Assembly (NCBI GenBank): GCA_030267325.1
Contig: JAJDJS010000001.1
Coordinates: 1-64,000, forward strand
Source of the DNA: Desulfosarcina sp. OttesenSCG-928-A07
GTDB taxonomy: Bacteria > Desulfobacterota > Desulfobacteria > Desulfobacterales > Desulfosarcinaceae
DNA: 64,000 bases
Direction of reading: 5' to 3'
In this document: one piece after another, positions 1 through 10,500 of the stretch
How positions within the stretch are numbered: the stretch's first letter is position 1
Layout of the letters: each line of letters starts with the position of its first letter
Translations under genes and position numbers: made by a program
Notes under the pieces: model-generated
Databases searched by the model: none
Told to the model about the DNA's origin: nothing
What the model saw: the letters and a program-made list of their open reading frames with translations, nothing else

Positions 1-2
1 GC

Positions 3-317
3 ACCCAGGGCGATGTGTTTCTCACGCCCAAATCCATTGGCATCTTTGTGATGGGATCGGTTGCCTTTAGTGTGGCCACGGCATCGGGTGTTATTTTTGC
101 CAAGATCATGAATCTTTTCACGAAAGACAAAATCAACCCCCTCCTGGGTGCTGCGGGCGTATCCGCAGTTCCGGGGTCTGCCCGGGAAGTGCATCTCATC
201 GGCCAGCAAGCCGATCCCACCAATTATCTCTTGATGGACGCCATGGCCTGCAATGCATCCGGCGTTATCGGATCCGCCATCTGCGCCGGCGTGCTGTGGA
301 GTTTTCTGGCGAACTGA
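3..317 (+). CDS. Na+-translocating decarboxylase beta subunit, C-terminal fragment
   Basis: This is the C-terminal ~104 residues of a gene that begins left of the window; the frame is open from base 3. Stretches such as GSVAFSVATASGVIFAK and DPTNYLLMDAMACNASGVIGSAICAGVL match the last membrane helices of the oxaloacetate/methylmalonyl/glutaconyl-CoA decarboxylase beta subunit. That integral membrane protein decarboxylates carboxybiotin and exports Na+. The substrate cannot be told from this fragment because the alpha subunit lies outside the window. A strong terminator follows directly, so this is the last gene of its operon. Confidence 0.85.
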   Translation, partial: TQGDVFLTPKSIGIFVMGSVAFSVATASGVIFAKIMNLFTKDKINPLLGAAGVSAVPGSAREVHLIGQQADPTNYLLMDAMACNASGVIGSAICAGVLWSFLAN

Positions 318-344
318 TCAGAAGAAAAATATTTTGTTGATATT

Positions 345-374
345 GGGGGCGGCTGACAAAGCGCCCCCGTTTTT
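345..374 (+). terminator. Rho-independent terminator after the decarboxylase gene
   Basis: A perfect 7-bp GC stem (GGGGGCG / CGCCCCC, 10-base loop) is followed by GTTTTTA, 27 bases after the stop codon. It lies just before the convergent mutY stop. Confidence 0.8.
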
Positions 375-1449
375 AGTCAGAATCAAGGGCTTCGGCCAAG
401 GCAGGAAAAAACTTTTGCTGCGCCCTGTGCACCGGGAGCTGTGCCAGTTTCCGGAGTGTGACCCACTGATGGGCGATGGCATCCCGCAGCCGCACCCGAC
501 CTTTCACATACCGGCACACATACACATCCGCGGACAGGCTGAAATGGGTGTAGACGTGACGGACCTGTGATAAAGACCGATCCACCCGGATCGTCAGCCC
601 GACCGCCTTTTTCATGGCAGATTCAATTTCATCCGGCACCGGGGTGCTTTCTGTTCCCGGAATCGCCGGGCATTCCCATAGTCCCCCGAGAAATCCATCC
701 AGCGGACGCTGAACCACCAGAAGTGTATTGCCTTTCAGAATAACGGCAATCACCAGATGCCGGTGGGGGATTTTTTTAGTGCCCTCCCGTTTTGGGAAAT
801 CCGCCGTGGTCTGGTGCGCGCGGCTGACACAATTTTTTTCCAGCGGACAGACACGGCATTCCGGCGATTTTGGCCGGCAGATCAATGCCCCCAGCTCCAT
901 CATGGCCTGATTGAAGTCTCCCGGCCTGGTGGGGCAAAGGATGCGGTCTGCATAGGCCTGGAAAAATTTATGGGAGCCCGGTCGGTTCACCGCCATGTCC
1001 AGCTCGAACAGACGGGCCAGAACCCGTTTGACATTTCCGTCCACCACAGCCATGAGTTGACCAAAGGCGATACTCAGCACAGCTGCCGCAATATAATCGC
1101 CCACACCGGAAAGGCTTCGGAAAGCAGCCGGATCGTCTGGAACCCGGCCCTCGTGAAGCAAAACAACGGCTGCGGCAGACTTGTGGAGATTCCGGGCCCG
1201 GGAATAATACCCAAGCCCTTCCCACAGCTTGAGGACCTCCTGGATATCGGCTTCAGCCAGGTGCAGGGGGGTGGGAAACCGCCGGATAAACCGATGAAAG
1301 TAGGGAATAACCGTGGCGACCTGGGTTTGCTGGAGCATGACTTCGGAAACCCAGATGGCCCAGGGGTCGGATGTTTTTCGCCAGGGAAGATCGCGGTGGT
1401 GGGTATCGTACCAGTGGAGCAGGGGCTCAAAAATGGGGCTTGGATCCAT
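373..1449 (-). CDS. mutY: A/G-specific adenine DNA glycosylase MutY
   Basis: MutY removes adenine mispaired with 8-oxoguanine. The 358-aa product has the N-terminal HhH-GPD domain with the catalytic Glu in VSEVMLQQTQV, the hairpin LSGVGDYIAAAV and the conserved Asp in VDGNVKRVL. A [4Fe-4S] cluster motif C-x6-C-x2-C-x5-C follows (in CRPKSPECRVCPLEKNC), and the C-terminal third is the NUDIX-like domain that recognises 8-oxoG. The frame is open far upstream to 2112, but the family starts near MDPSPIFEPLLHWY, so the ATG at 1449 was chosen. The longer version would add about 220 residues without recognisable homology and overlap the divergent gene. Confidence 0.93.
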   Translation of the reverse strand: MDPSPIFEPLLHWYDTHHRDLPWRKTSDPWAIWVSEVMLQQTQVATVIPYFHRFIRRFPTPLHLAEADIQEVLKLWEGLGYYSRARNLHKSAAAVVLLHEGRVPDDPAAFRSLSGVGDYIAAAVLSIAFGQLMAVVDGNVKRVLARLFELDMAVNRPGSHKFFQAYADRILCPTRPGDFNQAMMELGALICRPKSPECRVCPLEKNCVSRAHQTTADFPKREGTKKIPHRHLVIAVILKGNTLLVVQRPLDGFLGGLWECPAIPGTESTPVPDEIESAMKKAVGLTIRVDRSLSQVRHVYTHFSLSADVYVCRYVKGRVRLRDAIAHQWVTLRKLAQLPVHRAQQKFFPALAEALDSD

Positions 1450-1891
1450 AAAACGCTGTGAAACCTCAAGTTTTTTGTTGAACGGTGTAACATGGTTGCC
1501 CGGTCCGGGCAAGCCGGTGATGGACGTCTTTTTTTGCACCGGTGATAACACGGCCGGCCCCTGTGCGGCCAGGCCGAAGAAGCAGGGCAGGGCAGAGAAA
1601 AGCGCAGGCCACGATAATGGGCGGCAGCCCCATCGCTTGAAACAAGATGTGCCGTGTGGTCTCGTTAAATGGTATTTTCCCAGGATGGATACGACTTTAT
1701 CCAGCTTGGTCTTCTGGCCCCCCGCATGCGCGGAGGAGACAGACAGGCGCTGAAATGATGGACTTTTTTTCAAGCGATGGCCCTGGGTTGGATGATAAAA
1801 CACCTTGCCATTTCCGGCCGGCTCCGTTACATGGTGTCTTTTTTGCGTATTTTTTTCCGCTAACCCTTCCCTTGAAGGATCCCCACGGCCT
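1450..1891. other. Intergenic region between divergent mutY and the DUF4390 gene
   Basis: About 440 bases without a supported gene. Open frames cross it on both strands, including the upstream extension of the mutY frame, but none has a recognisable domain. It should carry the divergent promoters of mutY and the DUF4390-ntrYX operon; no clear -35/-10 pair was picked out. Confidence 0.5.
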
Positions 1892-2464
1892 ATGAACCGA
1901 TCTGGAAGACGGAAGACGGTTTTTTCTGTAATGGCTGTGCTTGTCTTGATTTTCTGCGCTCCGGCAATGGCGGAAGAAGCGCGGCTCACCAACATTATCC
2001 TGACCGATACCCCCGATGCCCTGCGTCTGTTCCTGGCAGTGGAGGGCTCTTTACCGTCCAAAACAGAAGAGACCATCCAAAATGGTGTCCCGGTTTCCTT
2101 TTCGTTTTCCATTCGGCTCTACCGGTCGATAGGGTTCTGGCCTGACAAAAAAATAGTGGATATTTTTCTCACCCACAGTGTCAAATACAACAGCCTCAAA
2201 AAAAGCTATGAGGTGTCCCGGTCCTGGGATGAAAAGAGTCCCATGGTGGTTTATTCGTTTGATGCTGCCAAGAAACTCATGACGGAAATTGACGGACTTG
2301 ACATCATTGCCTTGAGCCGACTGGAACGGGGAAATCGGTATCAGCTCCAGGCCAAGGCCACGCTTCAGCAGATTACGCTTCCCTACTATCTGCACCATGT
2401 GCTTTTTTTTGTATCCCTGTGGAATATTGAAACCGACTGGTATACCATCGATTTTATTTACTAG
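1892..2464 (+). CDS. DUF4390 family exported protein
   Basis: A 190-aa protein with a Sec signal peptide (FSVMAVLVLIFCAPAMAEEA) and a mature region of the DUF4390 type, a family of unknown function usually encoded directly before an NtrY-like kinase in Deltaproteobacteria. Conserved-looking features include LYRSIGFWPDKK and the aromatic C-terminus (SLWNIETDWYTIDFIY). The ATG at 1892 was chosen because it begins the signal peptide; an upstream start at 1805 would bury it. Context suggests a role in envelope sensing together with the following kinase, which is an inference. Confidence 0.75.
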   Translation: MNRSGRRKTVFSVMAVLVLIFCAPAMAEEARLTNIILTDTPDALRLFLAVEGSLPSKTEETIQNGVPVSFSFSIRLYRSIGFWPDKKIVDIFLTHSVKYNSLKKSYEVSRSWDEKSPMVVYSFDAAKKLMTEIDGLDIIALSRLERGNRYQLQAKATLQQITLPYYLHHVLFFVSLWNIETDWYTIDFIY

Positions 2465-2608
2465 TGCTGGATAACGTCTGAATTTTTGCATATCTCTGCC
2501 CTTTCCATCCATATAGGCGTTGTCGCACTGAAACCATTACGCGTCGTTTTAGTTTTTGCGGATTACCAGCGCGTTTGAACGTGCTGAAAAACCTTGGTCG
2601 CCGTATCC

Positions 2609-4852
2609 ATGAAGACCTCTCCCCCTTTTCGCCCCAATCGGAAATCCACACTTCCTCCCGAAGAGCACAAGCGCCGCAAACGCGAACTGATCATCGGTGC
2701 GATCATTGTTTTTGCGGTGATGCTGCTCACCTTTGTGGGGATCCGTCTGGCCACCTTCGGGGTGGATATGCCGGTTTCCAACAGCATCCTGCTGTTCATC
2801 CTCATCAACATCATTCTGCTGCTGCTGATTCTGTTGATTTTTCTGGTTTTCCGGAATCTGGTAAAACTGATCTACGCCCGGCGCCGCAAGGTGATGGGCG
2901 CAAGGCTGCGCACCCGGCTGGTCGTTGCCTTTGTGGGGCTTTCCCTTCTGCCCACCACGGTGTTGTTCTTTTTATCCATCAATTTTGTTACCAGCAGTAT
3001 CGAATTCTGGGTCACGGTTCCGGTGGAGCAGGCCCTTGAGCGGGCGCTTCAGGTGGGGCAGACCCTTTACCGGGACAACCAAGACCGCCATCAGTTTTTT
3101 ATCCAGCGGATTGCCTTTCAGGTGCAGCGGAAAAACATGGTGGATCTGGACAAGCGAAAAGAACTCGACCAGTACATTCATGTGGTGCAGCGGGAATTTG
3201 ACATTGATTTGGTGGAAGTTTACTCCGCCAGGCACCTGCGCGTCGCCTATGCGGCGGGAGCCACCTTGGCAAGTGATATTCCGGAAGCCCTTCCCCGGGA
3301 GACCGTTGTTTCCTATTATGCGGAAAAACAAACGCATCCCTTAAGCCTCATGACACCCCAGGGCGAGCTTTTACGCACCATCGGAACCGTTCCCTTTGGT
3401 GTTGCCCCAGAGCATGCCACCGCTTATATCTCTTTGGGAGAGCTGATTTCTGCGGATCTGTCGGAAAACATGGACGCCATTACCCACGGCATGGGGGAAT
3501 ATCAGCAGATCAAGCTTCTCAAAAAACCCATTCAGGTGTTTTATTATTTACTGCTTTCCCTTGTGGCCCTTCTGGTTCTTTTCTCCGCCACTTGGTTCGG
3601 GTTTCATCTGGCCAAAACCATTACCACGCCCATTATGGATCTGGCCGAAGGAACCCGCCGGGTGGCGGACGGCGACCTGACCGTCACCATTGCCAACACG
3701 GTTTCAGATGATGAAATCGGTCTTCTGGTAGATGCCTTCAACAACATGACACGGGATCTGCGGTCCAACCGGCGCGAACTGGAACTGTCTGCCCAGAAAC
3801 TGACCGAGCAGAATCTGGAAATTGAAAAGCGGCGGCAGTACATGGAAACGGTTCTTAAAAACGTTTCCGGCGGCGTCATCACAACCGATGCGGACGGCGT
3901 GGTCACCACCTTCAACAAAGCCGCCGAACGGCTTCTGAATGTTGATGCAGGCGGGATTCTGGACAAACACTACCGGAATCTGCTCAAACCCGAATATCTC
4001 CAGTTTGCTGAGGAAATTGTGGGTGAGGTCATGGCAGCGCGGGGAAAAACCCTGGAACTTCCCATACGGGTAGTGATTGGCGGTCAGCCCAGAACCTTTT
4101 TTTTCTATGTCACGGCCTTAAGGGATGACCACGACCATATCATCGGCTTTGTCATGGTGTTTGATGACCTGACGGAACAGGAAAAAGCCCAGCGAATGGC
4201 GGCGTGGCGGGAAGTGGCCCGGCGCATTGCCCATGAAGTGAAAAACCCGTTAACTCCCATCAGCCTGTCGGCCCAGCGGCTCAAAAGACGGTATTCCTAT
4301 CAAATCAACGATCCGGTGTTTGATGAATGTACCCGAATGATCATTGATCATGTGGATCTGATCCGGAATCTGGTGAACGAATTTTCAACCTTTGCCCGGT
4401 TTCCCACGGCAAACCCAAAGCCGGGGCTGCTTCCCCCCATTATTGAGGAGACCGTGGCCCTGTACCGGGAAGGACACCCAAACATCATTTTTGACATCCA
4501 CATAGATCCGGAGATTCCGGTGATGAACCTGGATCGTCAGCAGTTCAAGCAGGCCCTGATCAACCTGGTGAACAACGCAGCCGCTGCCATCCGGAACCGC
4601 GGCCGTGTTTCCATTTCCGCGACCCATGACGCCATTTTAAAGCAGGTTCGCATTGAAGTGGCCGATGATGGCCCCGGCATCAGCGACGCAGACAAAATCC
4701 GGCTTTTCGAACCCAATTTTTCAACGAAAAAAGCGGGAATGGGCCTGGGACTGACCATTGTCAACTCCATTGTCAGCGACCATCAGGGTATGATACGGGT
4801 GCAGGACAATTCGCCAAAGGGGGCAAAATTTGTCATTGAACTGCCCGTCTGA
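2609..4852 (+). CDS. NtrY-like membrane sensor histidine kinase
   Basis: A 747-aa kinase that should phosphorylate the response regulator encoded next. There are three hydrophobic segments in the first ~125 residues, an extracytoplasmic sensor stretch, a fourth membrane helix (VFYYLLLSLVALLVLFSATW), a HAMP linker, and a PAS domain beginning near METVLKNVSGGVITTDADG. A HisKA domain follows with the phospho-acceptor His in RRIAHEVKNPLTPI, then the HATPase domain with N box (NLVNNAAAAI), DDGPGI and GMGLGLTIV. This order is that of NtrY. The start is the ATG at 2609; a TTG at 2594 is also in frame and no strong ribosome binding site decides between them. Confidence 0.9.
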   Translation: MKTSPPFRPNRKSTLPPEEHKRRKRELIIGAIIVFAVMLLTFVGIRLATFGVDMPVSNSILLFILINIILLLLILLIFLVFRNLVKLIYARRRKVMGARLRTRLVVAFVGLSLLPTTVLFFLSINFVTSSIEFWVTVPVEQALERALQVGQTLYRDNQDRHQFFIQRIAFQVQRKNMVDLDKRKELDQYIHVVQREFDIDLVEVYSARHLRVAYAAGATLASDIPEALPRETVVSYYAEKQTHPLSLMTPQGELLRTIGTVPFGVAPEHATAYISLGELISADLSENMDAITHGMGEYQQIKLLKKPIQVFYYLLLSLVALLVLFSATWFGFHLAKTITTPIMDLAEGTRRVADGDLTVTIANTVSDDEIGLLVDAFNNMTRDLRSNRRELELSAQKLTEQNLEIEKRRQYMETVLKNVSGGVITTDADGVVTTFNKAAERLLNVDAGGILDKHYRNLLKPEYLQFAEEIVGEVMAARGKTLELPIRVVIGGQPRTFFFYVTALRDDHDHIIGFVMVFDDLTEQEKAQRMAAWREVARRIAHEVKNPLTPISLSAQRLKRRYSYQINDPVFDECTRMIIDHVDLIRNLVNEFSTFARFPTANPKPGLLPPIIEETVALYREGHPNIIFDIHIDPEIPVMNLDRQQFKQALINLVNNAAAAIRNRGRVSISATHDAILKQVRIEVADDGPGISDADKIRLFEPNFSTKKAGMGLGLTIVNSIVSDHQGMIRVQDNSPKGAKFVIELPV

Positions 4853-4915
4853 CGGGGTATCCGCCATGACACGCCAAGTTCTTTTCACAGGTGTATAAAA
4901 GGAGAACTTCTCTGT

Positions 4916-6259
4916 ATGTTTCCGTCTATTTTAATTGTTGATGATGAGCCTTCCATCATCCAGACCTTGAGCGGTCTTCTGACCGATGACGGATTTGACG
5001 TTATTTCTGCCAGCAACGGCTACGAAGCCCTGAAGCGCATTGATACCGAATCCCCGGATTTGGTGCTTCTCGACATCTGGATGCCGGGTATTGACGGTAT
5101 TGAAACCCTCAAGGAAATCAAAAAAAACCATCCGGTACTGCCGGTCATCATCATTACCGGTCACGGCAATGTGGAAACCGCTGTCAAAGCCACCAAGCTG
5201 GGCGCCTATGATCTGATCGAAAAACCCCTGAACTTCGACAAAGTGAGCGTTTCCATCAATAATGCCCTCAACTTTCGTCGCCTGGAGGAAGAAAACCGGT
5301 ATTTGCGGAAAAAAACCATTGAGCGTCATTCCATCAGTGGGGACAGTCCGCTGGTGCGGGCACTAAAGCACCAGATCATGACCATCGCGCCCACGGATTC
5401 CTGGGTGCTCATCAAGGGCGAAAACGGAACCGGCAAGGAACTGGTGGCCCGCACCATTCACCAACTCAGCAATCGGGCGGACTCTCCCATGATTGCCGTC
5501 AACTGTGCCGCCATTCCCGAAAGCCTCATTGAAAGCGAGCTCTTCGGGCATGAAAAAGGGTCGTTTCCGGGTGCCAATACCAAAAAACGGGGAAGGTTTG
5601 AACTGGCCAATGGGGGAACGATTTTTCTGGATGAAATCTGCGACATGGGCCTGTCCACCCAGGCAAAGATCCTGCGGGTTCTAGATGAAAAGAAATTTCA
5701 GCGGGTGGGCGGCGGACGGGACCTGACCATGGATGTTCGGGTCATTGCTGCCACCAACAAGGACCTGGAGGCGGAGATTGCCGCCGGGCGGTTCCGGGAA
5801 GACCTGTACCACCGTCTTAATGTGGTGCCGGTGGAGGTCCCGCCGCTGCGTCTGCGGACCGAGGATATTCCTATCCTCACGGACATCTTTCTTAAAGAAG
5901 CATCCACAAGCAACCGGGAAAACCGGAAAACCATTGATCCGGACGCCATGGCGGTTTTAACAGCGTACAAATGGCCGGGAAATATCCGGGAACTGAAAAA
6001 TCTCATTGAGCGGATGACGATTCTGGTTCAGGAAGAGGTGATTTATGCCAGGGATTTGCCGCCGCATCTGTCGGCGAAAAAATCCGGTTCTGACGAAATC
6101 TTTTCCCTGGACGACCTGAAAGCCGCCCGAAAGGCCTTTGAACTGGCGTATATTACGCAAAAACTGTCGGACAACGATCAGGATGTGGGTCAGACCGCAT
6201 CCACCATTGGTGTAAAACCCGGCTATATCAAAGCCCTTCTGGCAAAACGCAAAAAATGA
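4916..6259 (+). CDS. NtrX-like sigma54-family response regulator with altered GAFTGA loop
   Basis: A 447-aa regulator with receiver (phospho-acceptor Asp in VLLDIWMPGIDG), AAA+ domain and Fis-type C-terminal HTH. The AAA+ part has Walker A GENGTGKE, ELFGHEKG, Walker B GGTIFLDEI and the arginine-finger region FREDLYHRLNVV. The loop that contacts sigma54, normally GAFTGA, reads GSFPGA, so the critical Thr is Pro (codon ccg). Some NtrX proteins lack sigma54 activation, so this one may repress or activate without sigma54. The start has an AAGGAGA site about 11 bases upstream. It sits 63 bases after ntrY and overlaps the next gene by four bases. Confidence 0.9.
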   Translation: MFPSILIVDDEPSIIQTLSGLLTDDGFDVISASNGYEALKRIDTESPDLVLLDIWMPGIDGIETLKEIKKNHPVLPVIIITGHGNVETAVKATKLGAYDLIEKPLNFDKVSVSINNALNFRRLEEENRYLRKKTIERHSISGDSPLVRALKHQIMTIAPTDSWVLIKGENGTGKELVARTIHQLSNRADSPMIAVNCAAIPESLIESELFGHEKGSFPGANTKKRGRFELANGGTIFLDEICDMGLSTQAKILRVLDEKKFQRVGGGRDLTMDVRVIAATNKDLEAEIAAGRFREDLYHRLNVVPVEVPPLRLRTEDIPILTDIFLKEASTSNRENRKTIDPDAMAVLTAYKWPGNIRELKNLIERMTILVQEEVIYARDLPPHLSAKKSGSDEIFSLDDLKAARKAFELAYITQKLSDNDQDVGQTASTIGVKPGYIKALLAKRKK

Positions 6260-6810
6260 GGGTGATCAGTGGTCATTTTAAGGGACGGCGGCTGCTTTCC
6301 GCTTCTGGAATGACCACCCGTCCCACAGCGGACCGGATCCGGGAATCCATCTTCAATATCATCGGCCCCAGACTGATGTGCCGGCATGTGCTGGACTTGT
6401 TTGCCGGCACCGGAGCCATGGGAATCGAGGCCCTCAGCCGGGGAGCTGAATCCGCTGTTTTTGTGGAAATGGACAAAGCTGCCCTTGGGGTTCTCCGTAA
6501 AAATATTGCCGCACTCGGTATAGAAGACCGCTGCCGGGTGATCCCATGGGATATCCGAAAATCCTTTCCAATGCTTTTTTCTGGAACGCGGTCCTATGAA
6601 CTCGTCTTCATGGACCCCCCCTATAATGTCCGCCTTGTCCTTCCCACCCTGACGGCAGTGGTATCTTCCGGTATTCTGGCGCCAGGGGCCAGACTGGTGG
6701 CGGAGCACAGCCGCAAAGAACCGATCCACCCGGTTCCGGACGGACTGGTTCTGTCAGACCAGCGAAAATTCGGGAAAACCCTTGTCTCCTTTCTGGATGC
6801 CGTGATATAG
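6256..6810 (+). CDS. rsmD: 16S rRNA (guanine-966-N2)-methyltransferase RsmD
   Basis: A 184-aa class I SAM methyltransferase that methylates G966 of 16S rRNA. The N-terminus (MRVISGHFKGRRL) is typical, followed by PTADRIRESIFNII, the SAM-binding VLDLFAGTGAMGIEALSRGA, and the catalytic motif FMDPPYN. Its ATG overlaps the stop of the preceding regulator (ATGA), so the two are translationally coupled. It precedes coaD, a common bacterial pairing. Confidence 0.93.
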   Translation: MRVISGHFKGRRLLSASGMTTRPTADRIRESIFNIIGPRLMCRHVLDLFAGTGAMGIEALSRGAESAVFVEMDKAALGVLRKNIAALGIEDRCRVIPWDIRKSFPMLFSGTRSYELVFMDPPYNVRLVLPTLTAVVSSGILAPGARLVAEHSRKEPIHPVPDGLVLSDQRKFGKTLVSFLDAVI

Positions 6811-6976
6811 ACCGCCTCGCAATTTGTCCTTTTTTAAACCCTTTGATAAAACATGACATTTCATCAGTTCTGGGGATTTTTCGCAGCCTTTCGGGTCAGG
6901 GTGCAAAAAATCCGGTTTCCCGCTTTCCGTCGGACCGTCACCGGATGATCCGCCACATCTTGCGACAGGAGTTTTT

Positions 6977-7456
6977 ATGGAACGTATCGCCATTTATCCC
7001 GGCTCTTTTGATCCGGTGACCAACGGTCACGTGGATCTTGCCCATCGCGGATTGAAATTGTTTGATCGCATCATTGTGGCCATTTTACACAATCCCAAAA
7101 AAAAATACCTGTTTACGGTTGAAGAGCGGCTGAAGATGCTGGAAGAGAGCATGGGGACCCATGGCATTGAGTTTGATATCTTTGACGGGCTTCTGGTGGA
7201 TTATGTCCAGAAACGCGGCGCCTGCGCCATTCTTCGAGGAATGCGGGCCCTGTCCGACTTTGAATATGAGTTTCAAATGGCCCTGATGAACCGCAAACTC
7301 AACCGGGAAATTGAAACCGTGTTCCTCATGACCGGCATGCGGTGGATTTTTACCAGCAGTTCCATCATCAAGGAGGCGGCACAGTTTGGCGGCGATATTT
7401 CAGATATGGTGCCGGCTGTGGTCTACGACCGCATCAGGGCCAAGTTCGGGTATTGA
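6977..7456 (+). CDS. coaD: Pantetheine-phosphate adenylyltransferase CoaD
   Basis: A 159-aa cytoplasmic enzyme that transfers AMP from ATP to 4'-phosphopantetheine in CoA synthesis. Seen: the nucleotidyltransferase signature YPGSFDPVTNGHVDL, the substrate-binding RGMRALSDFEYEFQMALMNR and the C-terminal TSSSIIKE. The start has ACAGGAG nine bases before the ATG. The 166 bases between rsmD and coaD hold no gene. Confidence 0.95.
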   Translation: MERIAIYPGSFDPVTNGHVDLAHRGLKLFDRIIVAILHNPKKKYLFTVEERLKMLEESMGTHGIEFDIFDGLLVDYVQKRGACAILRGMRALSDFEYEFQMALMNRKLNREIETVFLMTGMRWIFTSSSIIKEAAQFGGDISDMVPAVVYDRIRAKFGY

Positions 7457-7545
7457 TTTTGTCGGCCCTGTGGCGGACCATTCATCAGACGCCGTTTTGG
7501 CCATCAAAGGCATCCGACCGTAAATTTTTCTCCAGGTGACACTGT

Positions 7546-10500
7546 CTAACGACTGTTGTCGCGCCATCCGGTAATGGCACTTTTCAGCGAAAAAGCGGTC
7601 TCCAGTTCAAGGCGCTGCAACTTTCCGGTACTCAACTGCAAAAAGGCCGTGGTTCCAGGGCCCTGACCCAGATAAAAACCGATGGATGGGGGCGGTGCGC
7701 CGGTATCTGAAAAAATCCGGACAGAGGCCGGTGAGGCGGAAGTGCCCGTATAGGGATCGGTTTTGATGTCTGATGCGTCTTTGACCACCGATGGGGACCA
7801 GGCGGTTCCGGTTTCATAATAAAGGGCGTACAAAGCGGTTTCTCCACCGGGTGCACAGATATCGGCGCTTGGTGTCCAGGTGGAAAAAAAGACCATTCCG
7901 CCAAGGGTTGAGGCCTTGGAAATGACCCGTTCAGACGGACGATCCGTCCCTGCACCCAGCGCATAATACCATCCTTTGTTGCCCCTGCTGTCCTGAAGCC
8001 AGGCATCCCATTCACCAAGGACTTGTTTTCCCGTGGCATTGTACAATTCTGCCATGCTGACCGTCCTGTCCGTTCCGATGGATGGGGACAAGCTGCCTTG
8101 CGTGGACCAGGCCGGGTCTTTGATGCCGAAAAAATAATGCCGCGTGGAATTTTGTGGGTCGATGGCGGGAGAAGCGTGTCCGGTTCCGAAAAAGACCCAT
8201 GCCTGGCCAAGATGATCCGTTGCCAGGGAGACGGGTGCTGTAATGGGACCGGGTGTTTCAAACAGGGTGGACAGGGTCCAGGTTTGCGGGTCTTCCGACG
8301 CATGGGTACTGACCTTGAAGACCGCTCCGCCCAGTGATGCCCCCGAAGCCCGGTCAACCCGGCTGCTGCCGAAGTAGACGGCATCCACCGCGTAGGTGAG
8401 GCCCTTGTCCAAGGCTGTGGGAGAGTTCATGACCGTTTGGGCGGATTGGGTATCAAACAGCCAGTCTTGGGTTCCATTTTGGCAGGGCTCGCCGGTTTCC
8501 AGATCCACAACAAAAATATACCCCCGCCCATCAGAGGTGCCGTCATATCCGGTGGGACCGGAGCCAAACACAACCCACCATTTGCCGTCACTCCAGGTAT
8601 GGCCTGACTTTTTTTTTCCGGTCACCACAATGGCGGGGATGGACGTGGTCATGCCCAGATGATCGTAAGACCGTTCCCACAAAACTTTGGGGTTTCTGGG
8701 CGCTGTGATGTCCAGACAGGTATAGGTGGGCCTGAACAGACGGGTGCATCCCTTTTCGGTAATGTGAATGGGTTTTCCGCCCATGTTCAGACCCACTATC
8801 AAAAGCGTTCGCCACTGGCCGCTAATCTGGGCATCAAACACCTTGGGTTTGAGATCCACATAAAAACAGTGGCCGTAATCCGGATCTGCCAGAAATTTAA
8901 GATGGGGCAAAAGGGCCTGGGGAATGTAGGCCCACAACTCGTCACCAAGCCCCTCGGCGGTTCCTGCAGGCCGCGTACAGGTTTGGGTGTCCGCATCATG
9001 GCGCCAGGCCGTAAAAGCATGGAGCATACCGTCGTTGGCCCCCACATAAATGACGGTTTCCCGATGTTTTTGTGATTCACGATACGCCTGAAACGAGGCG
9101 TCGCCATACAAAAGGTGATAGTTGTCCGGCGGCATGGAAACGCTGACCGGCGTTGAATTGACGATATCGCCCAGCTTCCAGACCGTCCCGTCATCAAGGA
9201 TCCGGGGCCGGGTTGTGGGAAATTCCGTTCCCCGGATGTAGTGGATCAATGTTTTGGCTCGGTCCGCTTCTGTCGTGGAAGCCCCGGCATGAAGGTAGGA
9301 TGCGGCGTCATCCTCCTGAACACCGAGAAACGGCCTTATTCTTTCAAGGTTTTCCACACTGAAGGAAATGATCTCCCCATGGGTGTCAAAAGGATCATCC
9401 GTGGACGGATTCATCACCCGGCCCGGCGTTTTTCCCGCAGATTCGGTTTTCCCGGTCCAATTTCCATCCAGGAAGGTAAACAGGTTTCGGGAATCCGCAG
9501 ACCGCCGGCTCAGCATCTTTCCCGCATCAAAAATGGGCTTTATGTCATCTGCCCCGATGGTTTCCCAGGCACAGCTTTGCTGACATGTTTCGGCTCCCGG
9601 TTCCGGAACACATGTATCGTGAAACTCATTTTTTGGGTGATACCGATAGTGATGGGTATACCGCCGGATAAAGGTTCCATCAGAACCATAGTCGATGATT
9701 TTGTCCGCATTTCCGGCATGGATGCTGTCGGATGCGGTGTTGAGGGCATCGAGCTTTCCGTTTTGGTTGGTGTCTTCCCGGAGGTTTCCCCATGCGTCCA
9801 CCCACAGACCCTGCAGATATCCCAGCCACGATACGGTTCCCCATGGGGTTTCAACGCTGGGCCGGAACCCGGCATAAAGAAGCATGGCACTGCCCTCTCC
9901 GCTTCCGGCCTGGACGGTGCTGGTGGTGCCGGAGGCCGGGTTGTTCTGGGAGATGCCCTGAAAGATCCGGCTGAGCCGGGTTTCAAAAACAAGGGGCGTG
10001 GTTCCGTCAAAATAGGTGTCCGGCGTGCCGTCATCATTCGTATCCACGGTTTCGCCGTCCAACGTTCCGCCCCACAGCGCCGCATACCAGAGGGGACTTT
10101 TGAGGATTTTGGCCGCTGGCTGGCTGCCGGCGGTAAAGGTGCGGGTGTGGGCGGTTTCGGGAAGGGGGGTGATGTTGCCGGCTGGCCGGCCGGGGGATAC
10201 AACATCCGGCGGCGTGTCCAGTAAGCACAAAAAAGCTTGGCTGTCCGTATGCGCCCGGCTTTCCACTTCAAGAAAAATGCCGTCGTTGGTAGTTCCGGAA
10301 ATAACATACCCTGCATGGATGATTCCTTTTTCCGGCGGAGCGGTGCTTTCAACGGTGACGGCGACGGTATTGCCGGTAACGCGGTAATGATAGGAAGCGA
10401 TCATTCCTGCCTTTGGATCATCTTCCAAAATCGGATCGCCAAAGCGGATGTGGAACACCCCTTCGGTCTGGGTAAGCCGTTCGGCAAAAAAACCGGTTAG

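Noticed and set aside
1450..2112. N-terminal extension of the mutY frame to 2112
   Set aside because: It would add about 220 residues with no homology, overlap the divergent DUF4390 gene, and give a protein far longer than the family.
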